Assembly (NCBI RefSeq): GCF_009730915.1
Contig: NC_052475.1
Location: forward strand, 21,386,285-21,450,284
Direction: 5' to 3'
Length of the DNA: 64,000 nucleotides
DNA from: Dioscorea cayenensis subsp. rotundata
Taxonomy: Eukaryota > Streptophyta > Magnoliopsida > Dioscoreales > Dioscoreaceae
Position 1 is the first letter of the stretch. Each line of letters begins with the position of its first letter. A model generated the notes under the pieces. It ran no database searches. It saw only the letters and a program-made list of their open reading frames with translations, and was not told where the DNA came from. A program made the translations under genes and the position numbers. Shown in pieces: positions 1-11,121 of this stretch.

Positions 1-3000
1 TACTTGAAATTTAGAAAAGTATGCCAACTCTTTGTTAGTTATATATTCCAATCTTCTCATTTTGATTAGGTAGCTTGAGAATTGGACTTAAATTGTAATT
101 TTATTTATTTATTTTTGGAAAATTGTTAATTCAATGCATTAGAAACGTGTTTTTAAAAAGGGAGAACCTTTTTCCATTATTATTATTATTATTATTATTA
201 TTAGAAGAAGAAGAAGAAGAAGATGTATTATTATAAAAATAAGATGTATTATTATAAAAATAATAATAATAAGTTCTAATTTTAGATTACGTAAACTAGG
301 AGACTTTGAAAATTTAAATTCAAAGGTGTGCTTATTAACATGCCATTAATTAATTTATAATTTGTTAAGTAATTGAAGTGTCGGCATTGTTTTGAAATGC
401 ATTATATTTATATTAAGTGAGTTTTTATAAAAGAAAAGGACAATTAGCAATAATTTGTTGATCTCTAATAGTATTTAAGTGAACAAGTAAATAAATTAGT
501 GTATAATATTAAATTGAAACTGTGGGGAAATATTATAGGAGAGTTGTATTATATGACACAAGCATGGTTTCAAAAATAATGAGATGAGTGTAATATTAGA
601 GTAAATGTAAAATTTTAATTAGTATTAATAAAATAAAATATACCCTTGTTTGGTATGATAATTAAACTTTTTATAATAATTTTCATGAGATTTATGACAT
701 GCATCTATGTATGTATGTATGTATGTATGTATGTATATTCATGTTTGGTATCTTAATTTGTGTTTTGTTAATTTCAATTTTCAGTCTATCATGAGCTTAT
801 AATTAGTCTTGTCCATGCTACAATTACTTACCCTAAAGAACAAGGATAAGTTTAAAATAATTTAATATATATATATATATATATATGATAAAATAAGAAT
901 AAATTTATCTTCATCAAATATTAATATAACTTAATACTTTTTTATGTAAATTCAAACAATGCAAAGCAGTAAAAAAAAAATTCTAATTAACCATTAATTT
1001 ACCCTTTAAACTAAAGAGGTATTTAGTATTCTAATAATGTTTAAATACAAAGAATAATTAATAATTATAACCTACAAAAGTTATTTATACAAAAAATTCA
1101 TACAGATTCCCCTTCATATATAAAGTAGTATTTCAATTGGATTGTTTTTGTCCAAGTTGTAGAGGCCTGTGCATATTGATTAGCATGCAGATATTGGATG
1201 GACAACATGGTATAGAAACATTTTGTTAAATAAAATTTATTATTATTATTATTATTATTCATAACAGTAAATAGCATAATTTTAGAAAATAATTGAATTG
1301 CATTTAATGATACAACATAATTGAGGTTCAATCTTTATCACTCAAATCAGACTGGAAGGAGTCTGACTAATTTTAAGGCCCAACTACTGTTTTAAATGTC
1401 TAGCTGTAACTGTACTAATTATATATATAGTACTTGATATTTTTTTATTGTTAACTTATTTAGCAATATATTTATAGATACTTTCTGCAAGGGGAAATAA
1501 TGTAAATCAAATTATAAATTGTTAGAAATACAAAAGTGAAGAAAAAAAAAGTAAATATTTGTGATATTTTGTATTTGGACATGAGGCATGCATGCCAGCC
1601 AGAAGGCTTTAAAAAAGTAATAGCCACTTAATGTTTATTTTAGATCTTAAATTACTTTTTTTTTTTTAATTCTGTTTTTAACATAAATTTATTATTAAAA
1701 AAAATTAAGGATTAGTGACTTTAATATTTGAAAATTTGGAGATGAGTGATCTTGTTGATTAACCTAAAAATTATGGAATGAAAACTCTTGAAAAAGAAAC
1801 TTTGATTAATTTAATTGATACAATCATTAATAAGTATTAAACATCAATTTTGTTAACCAATATGATCTTTCTTTATATTAGTTTAATATAAATAAAAAAA
1901 TCATTTTAATCAAGTAAAAAAAAAAGAATTCGGTTTTAATCAAGTAAAAAAAAAAAGAATTCGGTTGTTACAACAACTACCACATTAAATCCACTGAACA
2001 CTTCACATAAATATATAATACACATCATGTTCCAATTCTTAAGAAACATGAAGGGGACCAAATGGTTCATTCACAAAAAAGAAAAAAAAAACTATATTTT
2101 GAATCTTGACATAAAGTCCGGTATTTATTTTGAAATATTTCATTATGGCTTGGTATTTAAAATATATTTTTTGTGTTAAATAAATACTTAAATTTTATTA
2201 TCTTTCTTAGTTTACAAGAATCTGCTTTCCATATATTTCATATTGTTATTTTCTTCAAAAAAACATTACTACAACAAAAACTAAACACTTTCAAATGCAT
2301 ATCAAATTATTTTTAATACTCCCTTCTAGTGTGCATATATACACTAGTGAAATCATCCATGTAAGAATCTCAATTTTTCTATTAAAGAGAAAAACTATAT
2401 CAAAATTTCAATGGAGGCATACATCTTCAGACAACAAATATAATCAACATTGTAAGTTTGATTAAATAAAACTTAAAAAAGATAGCAAACCAAAACCAAA
2501 AGCATAAACAATTACAAGTAGGTGAAATACACTACACCAAAAGCTCACTCCATCCTAAACAATAATATCTGTTCCCTGGAACCTGAAACCCAAAAGCCCC
2601 AAACCTCTAGCCCTAATTCTCTAATTTAAAAAGATTAAACCAAATCAGTGTCATAACAAGTGGTCCATAAACATCCAATTTCTTCAATCCCAAAACACCC
2701 AAGCAAAAAAACACATCAAACAATACTTATTAGTACTTTAATCCCTCTTGATCTTGTTTATTATTAACAAAGAACAAACAAGAGTAGTTGAGAGAAGTAA
2801 CTTGAGTAGGAGGACAGCAACACTACAAGCAGCCAATCTTTGAAAAGCAACAATGAGAAGAAAACAAAATCATAAACTATGACATGGACTGATGAGAATT
2901 GGACTATTATCTATCCCTACTTCTGCGATTCCCATTTCCCATTTGTCTCTTCAAATACCAACCAGTCTCAACTTTAAAAAATTATATTATTCTATTATTC

Positions 3001-3313
3001 TATTATTCTATATCTATAGATATCTACATCCACACATATTTTAGTTGTTCCTACCAACCCTTGCATAAAATACAACTACTGTTCTGCAACATAAATATAT
3101 ATATATATATATATATTTCATTCTTTTCTCCCGCGTAATTATGAATTTTTCTATGGGTCTATGTGAATATAATTATATGGAAAGCAAAGAAAAATGAAAG
3201 TTACAACACTAATTTAGTAACTTATATATATATAGATGTATGTTAATAATAATTAAATAAATTAGAGTAATAATAATACAAGAGCAGGGGAGAGTGTACA
3301 GGTACCGTAGGAT
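1..3313. other. AT-rich intergenic region with simple repeats
   Basis: No coding exon could be supported here. The stretch is very AT-rich and holds simple repeats: (ATT)n then (GAA)n at about 177-222, (GTAT)n at about 706-736, (AT)n near 866-886, (ATT)n near 1238-1259 and (AT)n near 3094-3117. A 30-bp unit ending in gaattcgg is tandemly duplicated at 1904-1964. The right end would hold the 3' UTR of the minus-strand DUF641 gene. Confidence 0.7.
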
Positions 3314-3421
3314 GCGAGTTGATGGTGTGAGATGGGATCAGAACCGTCCATATGTCGTAGTAAGGTTGCGAGTTGATGGTGTGAGATGGGATCAGAACCG
3401 TCCATATGTCGTAGTAGGGTT
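3314..3421. repeat. 54-bp tandem duplication across a stop codon
   Basis: Two adjacent 54-bp units, 3314-3367 and 3368-3421, begin with gcgagttgatggtg and match at 53 of 54 positions (one A/G difference near the end). The unit nearer the gene contains the last codons and the stop of the minus-strand DUF641 gene, so the other copy lies in the 3' UTR. The length is a multiple of three, but the duplicate lies after the stop and leaves the protein unchanged. The near-identity suggests a recent slippage or unequal crossover. Confidence 0.95.
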
Positions 3422-4759
3422 GCAGGAAAGATAAACCCTGGATTGAATGACGGCATGGTCCACACGAAAGCCGGGGACCACCGTGAAGGCCACGGTGGGC
3501 TCCACCTCGCCGGAGTAGTCATCGTCCGTTGTCACACTCTCCATGAAAACCTCCGAGAACCTCGTCCCTTTCGCCGCCTGGAACACCGCTGGCGACGAAG
3601 ATGATGAAGACTCGAAGGAGAAGAACAAGCAGTGGAGGAGCCAAACACGTCGAGCCATATCGGCGAAGCCGGCGAAGAAGGTCGTCTCCGGGAACCCTTT
3701 CCCTGATCTCACTATGGTTCGCTGATTGAGATCCCCGAAGAACGAGGCTTCCATCTTCGGATGCACCATGGCGAGATACTTCGCCCTGGCGAACCTAGAC
3801 GCGGTGGAGCTCCGATCGAGGAGCTGATTCCAGCTCCTATGCGCCGATGAGGAGAATTCGTCGAAGAAGCGTCGCCGGTCCCAGGATCGGCGATCCTCCG
3901 CCCCGCGAAGGCCGAAATCGCGGCGATGGAAGTCGGAGAACATGGTAAGGCAAACGTATGATTCGTAGGCGAAGAAGCCGTGCGCAGGCCCCCGGCGGAG
4001 AACGTCCGGGTGGATCGCGCCGGCTGCGGCGTCGACGTCCCAGCCGGCGGATTCCATCTCGCGCACCAACTGTTTGACGAAACTCCTGACTGATTTCACA
4101 GCGAAGCGGAGCGCGGAGAGGAAGTGGACGGCGTTAAGGCCGGAGAGGTGGAGGTCGTAGAGCGAGGAGAGGGATCGGTGTGGATGGAGCCGGGCATCGA
4201 TAGCTCGGCACTGCTGCTCGGAATCAAGAAGACGGTCTCGGAGGGAGTGGATCTCAGCGTCCTTGTGCTCGATCTCGGCCTCGAGCTTCTTAGCGGTGAT
4301 TTCAAAGGTCTTGAGGAGGTTCCGCTGCTCCTCGATCTCAGCGGCGAAAGCAAGCCGGGGTTCCGGCAGCTGCTTCTTGAGGAATGCGTGCTTGAGATGG
4401 GAGAGATGCTTGATGTGGGAGACGATGGCCTTGTCCGCCGATTGAATGGCATCAGGGTTGTACGGCGATTGCGCGACCTGGAGCTGAGCGTAGCCGGCTT
4501 TAATGGCGGAGATTCCGACGAAGAGGTTAGAGAGCAAAGCCTCCCTCTCATCTCTTTCATTCCGTTCATTGTCAGTGTCTCCGGGGAGCTCATCGGAGAG
4601 GATGATGGCGGGGTACCGCCCTAGGGTTTTGGAGGGCTTCAGTGCGCGATCGGCGGCGATGGCGGCGTCTCCATCGCCGGCGATGGTGCGCCGTGAACGG
4701 AGGAGGTTGGTTAGGGTTTTGGTGAGTGATCTCGGTGGCGCCGGCCGCGCAGTGTCCAT
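3392..4759 (-). CDS. DUF641 family protein, GIL1/IRKI-like
   Basis: Single-exon gene of 455 residues. The start is the ATG at 4759; the reading frame runs three codons further upstream, but only to a GTG. The DUF641 region begins near residue 74 (EALLSNLFVGISAIKAGYAQ) and is followed by SADKAIVSHIKHLSHLK. A charged, coiled-coil-like helix covers about residues 137-187 (AAEIEEQRNLLKTFEITAKK). The C-terminal half has the family signatures GFFAYESYVCLTMFSDFH, KYLAMVHPKMEASFFG and FTVVPGFRV. Family knowledge: Arabidopsis GRAVITROPIC IN THE LIGHT 1 acts in phytochrome-controlled loss of gravitropism, and the related IRKI binds the receptor kinase IRK. Which member this matches cannot be decided here. 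The coding region is strongly GC-rich against an AT-rich background. The C-terminus ends in a short unconserved tail lying within a 54-bp tandem duplication. Confidence 0.92.
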   Translation of the reverse strand: MDTARPAPPRSLTKTLTNLLRSRRTIAGDGDAAIAADRALKPSKTLGRYPAIILSDELPGDTDNERNERDEREALLSNLFVGISAIKAGYAQLQVAQSPYNPDAIQSADKAIVSHIKHLSHLKHAFLKKQLPEPRLAFAAEIEEQRNLLKTFEITAKKLEAEIEHKDAEIHSLRDRLLDSEQQCRAIDARLHPHRSLSSLYDLHLSGLNAVHFLSALRFAVKSVRSFVKQLVREMESAGWDVDAAAGAIHPDVLRRGPAHGFFAYESYVCLTMFSDFHRRDFGLRGAEDRRSWDRRRFFDEFSSSAHRSWNQLLDRSSTASRFARAKYLAMVHPKMEASFFGDLNQRTIVRSGKGFPETTFFAGFADMARRVWLLHCLFFSFESSSSSSPAVFQAAKGTRFSEVFMESVTTDDDYSGEVEPTVAFTVVPGFRVDHAVIQSRVYLSCNPTTTYGRF

Positions 4760-4768
4760 TTCTCTCAC

Positions 4769-5389
4769 GCTCGTCAGCGAGAGACCAAAAGCGGGGATAT
4801 ATTTGGGTTTCGGGTTCTTTAGTAAAGATCCGGGACCCGGTACTTGTTATCGGATTCGGGTTTGTTGGGTTTTCCAAAATTAGCAATACTGAAATTTGCA
4901 TAAAATTTTTTTGTTCTTCTAAAAATCGTTATTTTTCTATTTAAGTACAAACTTTTTGGTTATTTATGATAATTAATTATATCTAGAAAATTGCAGCTTA
5001 ATATATTGTCTTTACCTGTTAAATTGTATTTTAAAAAAAATATTTTTTTTAATTATACAATAATATGTGTTTACAAATTTTGTTTTTTATTTTTTTTTAG
5101 TTAAGATTTTATGAATTAAAAGTGGGATTTAAAGAAAGGATAGAAAGGAATATGAAGGCAAAAAGAGGAGATGAAAAGGATTCTTTACGCTAATAACTTA
5201 ATATCTCCAAATGGCTTTAATTAAGATAATTAATTAATTAATTAATTTTTTAGTTTTAGAAGTTAGATTCTTTTGTGATAAATTGATTACTCCAAATGGC
5301 TTTAATTAAGATAATTAATTAATTATTTTTTTTTTGTTTAAGAAGTTAGATTTTTTTGTGATAAATTGATTATTTCCAATTCACCAGGA
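4769..5389. other. Promoter side of the DUF641 gene and intergenic DNA
   Basis: About 100 bases upstream of the DUF641 start stay moderately GC-rich (5' UTR or promoter of the minus-strand gene); beyond that the sequence is AT-rich. No gene is visible. Confidence 0.6.
5205..5374. repeat. 85-bp imperfect tandem repeat
   Basis: A unit starting ctccaaatggctttaatt occurs at 5205 and again at 5290 (period 85). Both copies contain an (ATTA)n run, then agaagttagatt and gtgataaattgatta. Small insertions and deletions affect only the simple-repeat part. Confidence 0.85.
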
Positions 5390-5535
5390 ATCCAGAAACA
5401 TGCACGGGGAGCAAGACTCAACGTTGATCCATGTGCCCTCATCTTGTGCAAGACATGAGGTTCGATCCCAGGTCCTCCCTGAAACAAACGTCCTACACAA
5501 AAAAGCCGATACTAATTGAGTCAAAGACCATTGGT
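5390..5535 (-). mobile_element. SINE-like element, family B (copy 1, truncated)
   Basis: This segment shares the string pattern gcacgggg-agca-caacg-gatccatgtgccctca and ggttcgatcccaggtcctcc with copies near 6.1, 10.9 and 52.3 kb. Read on the minus strand, the family has a pol-III-like A box (tgggtcaattgg in the 6.1-kb copy) and a B box (gatcgaatccc in the same copy), then a tail ending in poly(A). This copy lacks the tail part at its left end. It is a tRNA-derived SINE by structure; no family name is assigned. Confidence 0.65.
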
Positions 5536-5705
5536 TATATATATATATATTTATTTATTTAACCTCTAATATAAATAATATATACTTTTTTATAACCAAA
5601 AACCACTCAGGAGGTATTGGATTGCTAAATTATAATGAATTATATTAATATAATGAATTAATATATTTAGTTACATTTATGCTTTTATGTATTATTCTAA
5701 ATTTA

Positions 5706-5867
5706 AACAAGGGTACGCATTTTTTTTTTTGGGAAAGAAGAGCGGGGCGAACCCACTAGAGACCCAGGGACGTGCACAAGTCTCGGTGGAATAAGTGGGG
5801 ACGGGGCCACGTTCACGTGGGCGCTGGAACCACCCGTACACAACCGCTGGAACAAGGGTACGCATTT
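5706..5867 (-). mobile_element. SINE family A, 5'-truncated, with 17-bp target duplication
   Basis: The 128-bp body (5723-5850) is flanked by identical 17-bp copies of aacaagggtacgcattt at 5706-5722 and 5851-5867. A T-run follows the left copy, so the poly(A) tail is on the minus strand. The body is the reverse complement of the 3' half of the element at 10080-10317 (ggttccagcgcccac, gcttgtgcacgtctc, tgggtctctagtggg). The promoter half with the A and B boxes is missing, as expected for a 5'-truncated retroposed copy. Confidence 0.88.
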
Positions 5868-6049
5868 GAACTGAAAAGGAATTGGAAATACAAAGCAATG
5901 TAGGACAGTAGGAGTGGATCCTAAAACTTTGAGGCAAGGTTCCCTAATTGACTAATTCATGTATCTGATTGAGGATCCATGTCTAAACTCACTTTACTTT
6001 GTAGGACCATCTTTGTGGCTTTCAAAAGTTTCTTGCTTTCTTGCCCTTG

Positions 6050-6050
<1 letters not shown>

Positions 6051-6098
<48 letters not shown>

Positions 6099-6275
6099 TT
6101 TGGGATAATTAGACGACAAGCGCCCCCTATTTAAGGGTAAGTCAGGGACGCGCACGTGTGAAGAGCAGAGCTCAACACCGACTCACCTTGCGCGGACATG
6201 GGATTCGATCTCGGATTCTCTCCGAAACGAACGCCCTATGTAAATGACCCGGTACCAATTGACCCAAAGGCAAAT
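6051..6275 (-). mobile_element. SINE family B (copy 2) with (ATT)n tail
   Basis: The body covers about 6097-6275. On the minus strand it starts with a tRNA-like segment containing tgggtcaattggtacc (A box) and gatcgaatccc (B box) and ends at the left in T-rich sequence continuous with an (ATT)n microsatellite at 6051-6096, which probably grew from the poly(A) tail. It is the best preserved of the family B copies. No clean target-site duplication could be fixed. Confidence 0.7.
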
Positions 6276-8629
6276 CATATTTAGTTTACAATAAATAGAA
6301 CGGAATATTATTCTTTTATTGTAAATGTGATACTTGTAATATTTTTTTATCAAATTGTAGTTTTATTGAATTTCCACTAATTATAATATTGGCCATAAGT
6401 GACTAATTTTTTTCGGCTATCTTATTTATATAAGGTAGTTTTTTAAATGGTTTAAAGAATATTATTTTAATTTGTTTCCTTATAAAAGTTTAAAATTTGA
6501 TTAGAATTGTCTTAAAAAATACTTTTCATTTGATGTAATTTTCTCCAAAAATAAAATTTTTTATTTATTAAAATTGAATACTATACTTCCATATTTATTT
6601 AGACAATGACAAATTAACATGAATATAAAGAAACAATTAAAATAGTAATTCTAATGAAAACTTAAAAATATATATAATTCTAGCAATGTTGTTTCCACCT
6701 AATTTACATGCACTAAGGCCAAATTATGGGTAAACCATGCCATTTTAAAAAAGAAATCTTTATATTATTACTCTTTCAAATAAATTTAAAGTGGATGTCT
6801 TTTATGTTTAAGAAATGCGGCAAAAATGTAAGTTAAAAAAAATTAAAAAATAATAATATAATATAAAAAAAAATTGTTTTGATGAGGACTTGGGAGTGAC
6901 TGTGAGACATTTGTGTGAGTAATGTTTAATGGTATACATAAAGTACAACCAAATGCTCTAATTAAAGACATATTTATTAACCTATTGTTTACATTTTGGA
7001 TGTTTGTCCTTCTAATGTTTTTATATTGACTCAGTGCTTTTCTCAGATTGGATATTGCTTTTTAAAATTAATTAAAAGAATATTCCTAATGTTTTAATAA
7101 TTAAATGTTTGATAAATAATGTAAATGGTTATTTTTTTATTATTATTATTTTTTTGCCATTGTACATTGTTTTTTATATTTATTTATTTTTCAATATTTT
7201 CAAATGGTTCAAAATATTCTTCATATTTTATTTTATATTTATTCATTTTGGTTCTTGTACCTTCAAACATTCAATATGGATGCTACTTGATATATGATCC
7301 AAAATATAGTATTAATTTAATTACTTTTCTCAATGAACATTAAAATTAAGGTGAAAATAATTAGTGATATAATATAATCTATCAAGCTGACCAAATTTTG
7401 ATATGCCAGTATTTTATAAATTATTCTCTTAGAAAAAAAAACATTTGAATAGAGTAAAAAATATAAAATAATCATGTGCCATCAGAAAATGAAGGACACC
7501 ATATTTCACATTTAAAAAATACATGAAAAAAATTGAAAAACATGATTACAATATTTAACATTTTTTTTTCAACCAAACCCGTGGATCTTTATTAAGTGAT
7601 GTGCGATTTCAGTTGCAAGCTCATACCCAAGTTGAGCATCCGTTATTATCATGTGATCAATCGGACATAAACATGAAACATTTGAAAATCTCATATCATT
7701 TTATAGTGAAGCAATGACAACCACTTGGTTAGGAATATATGTGCAAAGTAAGATTTACACAAAGTATTCTAAAACTTTGTTGACAATCTATATTATTATT
7801 ATTGTTATTGTTATTGATGTAATTTTTTATTAATATAAAAATGTGAAAATTATTTATTAGTTTTTGTAACTTTTCAAATATCTCATGTAGTCCTGCTGAC
7901 ATTTCAATTCTTTTTTTTAGTTTACTTATTTTTCATTTCCATCTTATTTAAAATCTAATTTTGTCTTGCTTACGAAAATACTTCTCGTTTATTAAATATA
8001 TTTTTTATTTAACATTATGTGTTTATGTAAAACTACATAAATTTTTATTTAAAATGTAATGTTTTTGCTTAATATTTATTTTTTATGTTTAATATCTTAA
8101 TTTCTTGTTTATTATTTTATATTTTGGTTTAAAATTACTGGAGGATATTTTTGACAAACATACTGAAAATAGGCTTTACAATTTAAAAAAAAAAAAATCC
8201 ATGAGCAATGAGAAACATTTAAAGGGCTTGAAAAAAATCAATAAAAAGAATAATTTTATAAAGAAAAATAATTAAAGAAAAGGCATCAAATCCTAGTGAA
8301 AGGACACAAACCATAGCTGGAACCAAGTTCTCCTTCACTTCATTGCTTTGCTTTAATAAAAGAAGCCTTTCATATACCACTCAATATCTTTAATATATAT
8401 ATATATTCTTAATTAGTAGAAAAATACAGAAATGAGCAAGAATCCAAAGTATCATTCCCAAAAATATCACAAAAGGACCCACAAAACTTTACTATTTCCC
8501 AAATGTCATTCAATCTTTATTTTTAATTCATATGACTTTTCATTTATCAATAGCCATTTTTATTCTTTTGTTTTTGTTTTCAAGTAACCTTTTGATATTC
8601 CCCTTACCAATCTTCACATATCCCTATCA
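6276..8629. other. AT-rich intergenic region
   Basis: No gene is recognised. Open frames here are short, low-complexity Phe/Ile/Tyr-rich translations of T-rich DNA (for example 7109-7343) and are not convincing. A few A- and T-runs and short (ATT)n tracts are present. Confidence 0.6.
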
Positions 8630-8638
8630 TACAATTGT

Positions 8639-9134
8639 GGGGTAAATTTTTCCAGTGAGTATCTAAGTTTGGCCTTATATCAGTTTGAGTACTAACTTTC
8701 AATTTGTATCAAAATGAGCACCAAATTTTAATTTCATTTCTCCAGCTGGGTAATTGGGGATTTTCAGTAAATTTTTGGTGATATAGATGCCGGAAAGCTT
8801 ATGTGGATGCCCTAGGTCCACGTCACCAACTCACCAACTTAGCCATTTAACCAATTTGGTTTTTTTTGGTCCACGTAAAACGTACACGTCAGCTTCTCTC
8901 CATCATCCTTTTTTTTTCCTCTCTCTCTCTAGAATACTGTAGCATTGGTGACGTGGATCCAGGGCATCCACGAAAACTTTCCGACGTCCACGTCACAAAA
9001 AATCCACCGGAAATCCTCAATTACCCTGCCGAAGAAATGAAATTAAAACTTGATGCTCATTTTGATATAAATTGAAAGTTAGTGCTCAAACTGATATATG
9101 ACCAAACTTAGGTACTCATTGGAAAAATTTACCC
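8639..9134. mobile_element. Mutator-type MITE with long TIRs and 9-bp TSD
   Basis: The 496-bp element is bounded by terminal inverted repeats: gggtaaatttttcca at the left, with the matching inverse at the right. The inverted match continues with modest divergence for about 130 bp or more (for example tatatcagtttgag, caatttatatcaaaatgag). It is flanked by the 9-bp direct repeat tacaattgt (8630-8638 and 9135-9143). A 9-bp target duplication with long TIRs is the mark of Mutator-like elements. No transposase is present, so it is non-autonomous. A 69-codon open frame at 8866 inside it is incidental. Confidence 0.9.
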
Positions 9135-9143
9135 TACAATTGT

Positions 9144-10067
9144 AAGGAGGACTCCTTTTAAAGGGTTTATTATTATTATTATTATTTTACATACCTTGTC
9201 AAAATAAAAATTATTTATATATTTATGTATCACTGCAGGTCATTCTTGTTGAGAATATTTATTCAATCAACTAAAAAATTTTATAAAAAAACTAAACCAC
9301 CCTATATACTGTTTTCTTAATTCATTTGGGGAAAAAATCAGTCAACATTTTAATAAGTTAAATTTCAATTATAAAAATATATGAGTAAATACAAAAATTG
9401 TAAGAATATATAAGTAAATATGATTTTTACCACTTTCATGGGAACATGCTAGCATTTTTTTTTTTTTAAAGAAAATGCATATTGGAAATAGGAGAACAAA
9501 AAAAAAGATGAATAACATGCCAATGCATGCTGAAATTTATCTATGTATTTATATATATATATATAGCATATATTATTATATTATGACATTACATACTGAT
9601 ATAGCCTCACAAACTTATTATATGTATGTAAAGTTAATTGTTTTTTATTTTAACAACTTTAACTTAAATATTGATGTAGGTTATATAAAAGAGAGAAATT
9701 GTTTTGGCTGTAATATATATGTGAAAACATATGTTGATTAGTTGTTTCTAACAAATGTTTTTTTAATTATTTCTAAAACTTGTTTGCACATGTTTTACAA
9801 TACCAGGGTATTTTAAAAAAAATGATGAGAAAACCCAAAAATGTGATTTTATAAACATTCTTAAATATCATAATATTTTTAGTTCAACTTTTTATATAAA
9901 CTATTGCTAAAAAGAGCGCTTATTTAAAGAATTACCTTTGCCAAAATGGATACGCCTGAAAACTTCACTATACATTGGATATTCACAGGAGTTTTAAATG
10001 TCTTCAAAAGCTTGAGGGGCTGTGGGTGCCCTTTGATCAACTAGTAAGAGTTTTACCCTGCTAAAAT
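9144..10067. other. AT-rich intergenic region
   Basis: No gene seen. It contains short (ATT)n and (AT)n runs and an A-rich low-complexity open frame near 9475 that has no recognisable content. Confidence 0.6.
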
Positions 10068-10079
10068 TGATATTTTATT

Positions 10080-10317
10080 TTATATCGCTAACGATTTCGG
10101 GTTTATTGGTACATGGGTCCTCGGGTCACTGATAGAGCTCTCACATAATGGTAAAAGTTCGATTCTCGGTTGAGGGCACATTTCTGGGAGTTGTGAATAA
10201 TGGTTATGTATGGGTGGTTCCAGCGCCCACATGAGCGTGGCCCCATCCTCACTTGTTTCACCGAGGCTTGTGCACGTCTCTGGGTCTCTAGTGGGTTGTC
10301 CCGCTCATCTTCCAAAA
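10080..10317 (+). mobile_element. SINE family A, full-type copy with 12-bp TSD
   Basis: The body is flanked by tgatattttatt at 10068-10079 and 10318-10329. Near its 5' half it has a B-box-like gttcgattctc at about 10157-10167, preceded by an A-box-like tgatagagctc, as in tRNA-derived SINEs. The 3' half is the same sequence found inverted at 5723-5850. The 3' end is a short A-rich tail (ccaaaa). The two copies share the body but have different flanks, showing independent insertions. Confidence 0.82.
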
Positions 10318-10847
10318 TGATATTTTATTAACTAATTGTGGACCAACAAAATTTTAATACTCAGATAATCTTGCAAATAGGCAACATGTGACTTCAATAA
10401 TATAGATGAAATCATGAAAGAAACATTCATCCATTTTTATTATTATTTTTTTGCCCATTTACTATTGGAATATGGAACCACATTGCGAATTTGGCTTTCA
10501 CTAGCTTTTTAATATTGTGGTATGACTTAATTGATCTTATCTTTTTTTTTTAAAATATTTGGTTGAAGAAGAGAAGTGGCATTCTCAATTGTTGTTTCCT
10601 CCTGGCTATCTCATGTGAGATTTAAAAAAAAATCAAGTTGGAGAATTCAATTATTATTATAAAGAATAGTCTATCTCCACTTTCACTAGTCTCAGAAAAT
10701 GGCCAAGATGTTAATCTCCTTTACTTCTAACGTGTTATTTAAGATGGATGATCATGATCCACATTAACAGTAGTTTTCTGAGTGCCACTTATATTTTTGC
10801 AAATTGATATTTTATATTTGTCTTGATCATCTATTCATTATTTGTAA

Positions 10848-11035
10848 TTTTTTTTTTTTTTGACAAATAGATGACAAGCGCCCACATTTAAAGGTAAGTC
10901 AGGGACATGCACGTGTGGGGAGCAGAATTCAACGCTGACCACGTGCCCTCACTTTGTGCAGGTATGGGATTCGATCTCGGGTCCTCCCCGAAAAAAATAT
11001 CCTACACAAGAGACCCAGTACCAATTTACTCAAAT
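10848..11035 (-). mobile_element. SINE family B (copy 3)
   Basis: The left end is a run of T (the poly(A) tail on the minus strand), followed by gacaaatagatgacaagcgcccac, aaggtaagtcaggga, tgcacgtgtgggga and a B-box segment whose inverse is gatcgaatccc. It is clearly homologous to the copy at 6.1 kb, with extra divergence. The family appears to be common in this genome, since four to five copies occur in 64 kb. Confidence 0.7.
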
Positions 11036-11121
11036 GCCATTGATTTATTTGTAAATTTTGTTTCTCATTCCATTGATCTTATGTTTTATTTTCTTCCTTT
11101 ATATGTTTTAATTTTTCCTTT

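Noticed and set aside
4124-4624. 166-codon plus-strand open frame opposite the DUF641 gene
   Set aside because: It is the antisense shadow of a GC-rich coding exon; the minus-strand frame has clear family motifs and the plus frame has none.
8866-9075. 69-codon open frame
   Set aside because: It lies wholly inside the MITE and spans its inverted repeat arm, so it has no independent support.
10103-10315. 70-codon minus-strand open frame with charged composition, and the tRNA-like B box in the same place
   Set aside because: The sequence is a SINE body bounded by a target duplication; the box belongs to the SINE promoter and no cloverleaf could be formed, so neither a gene nor a tRNA is called.
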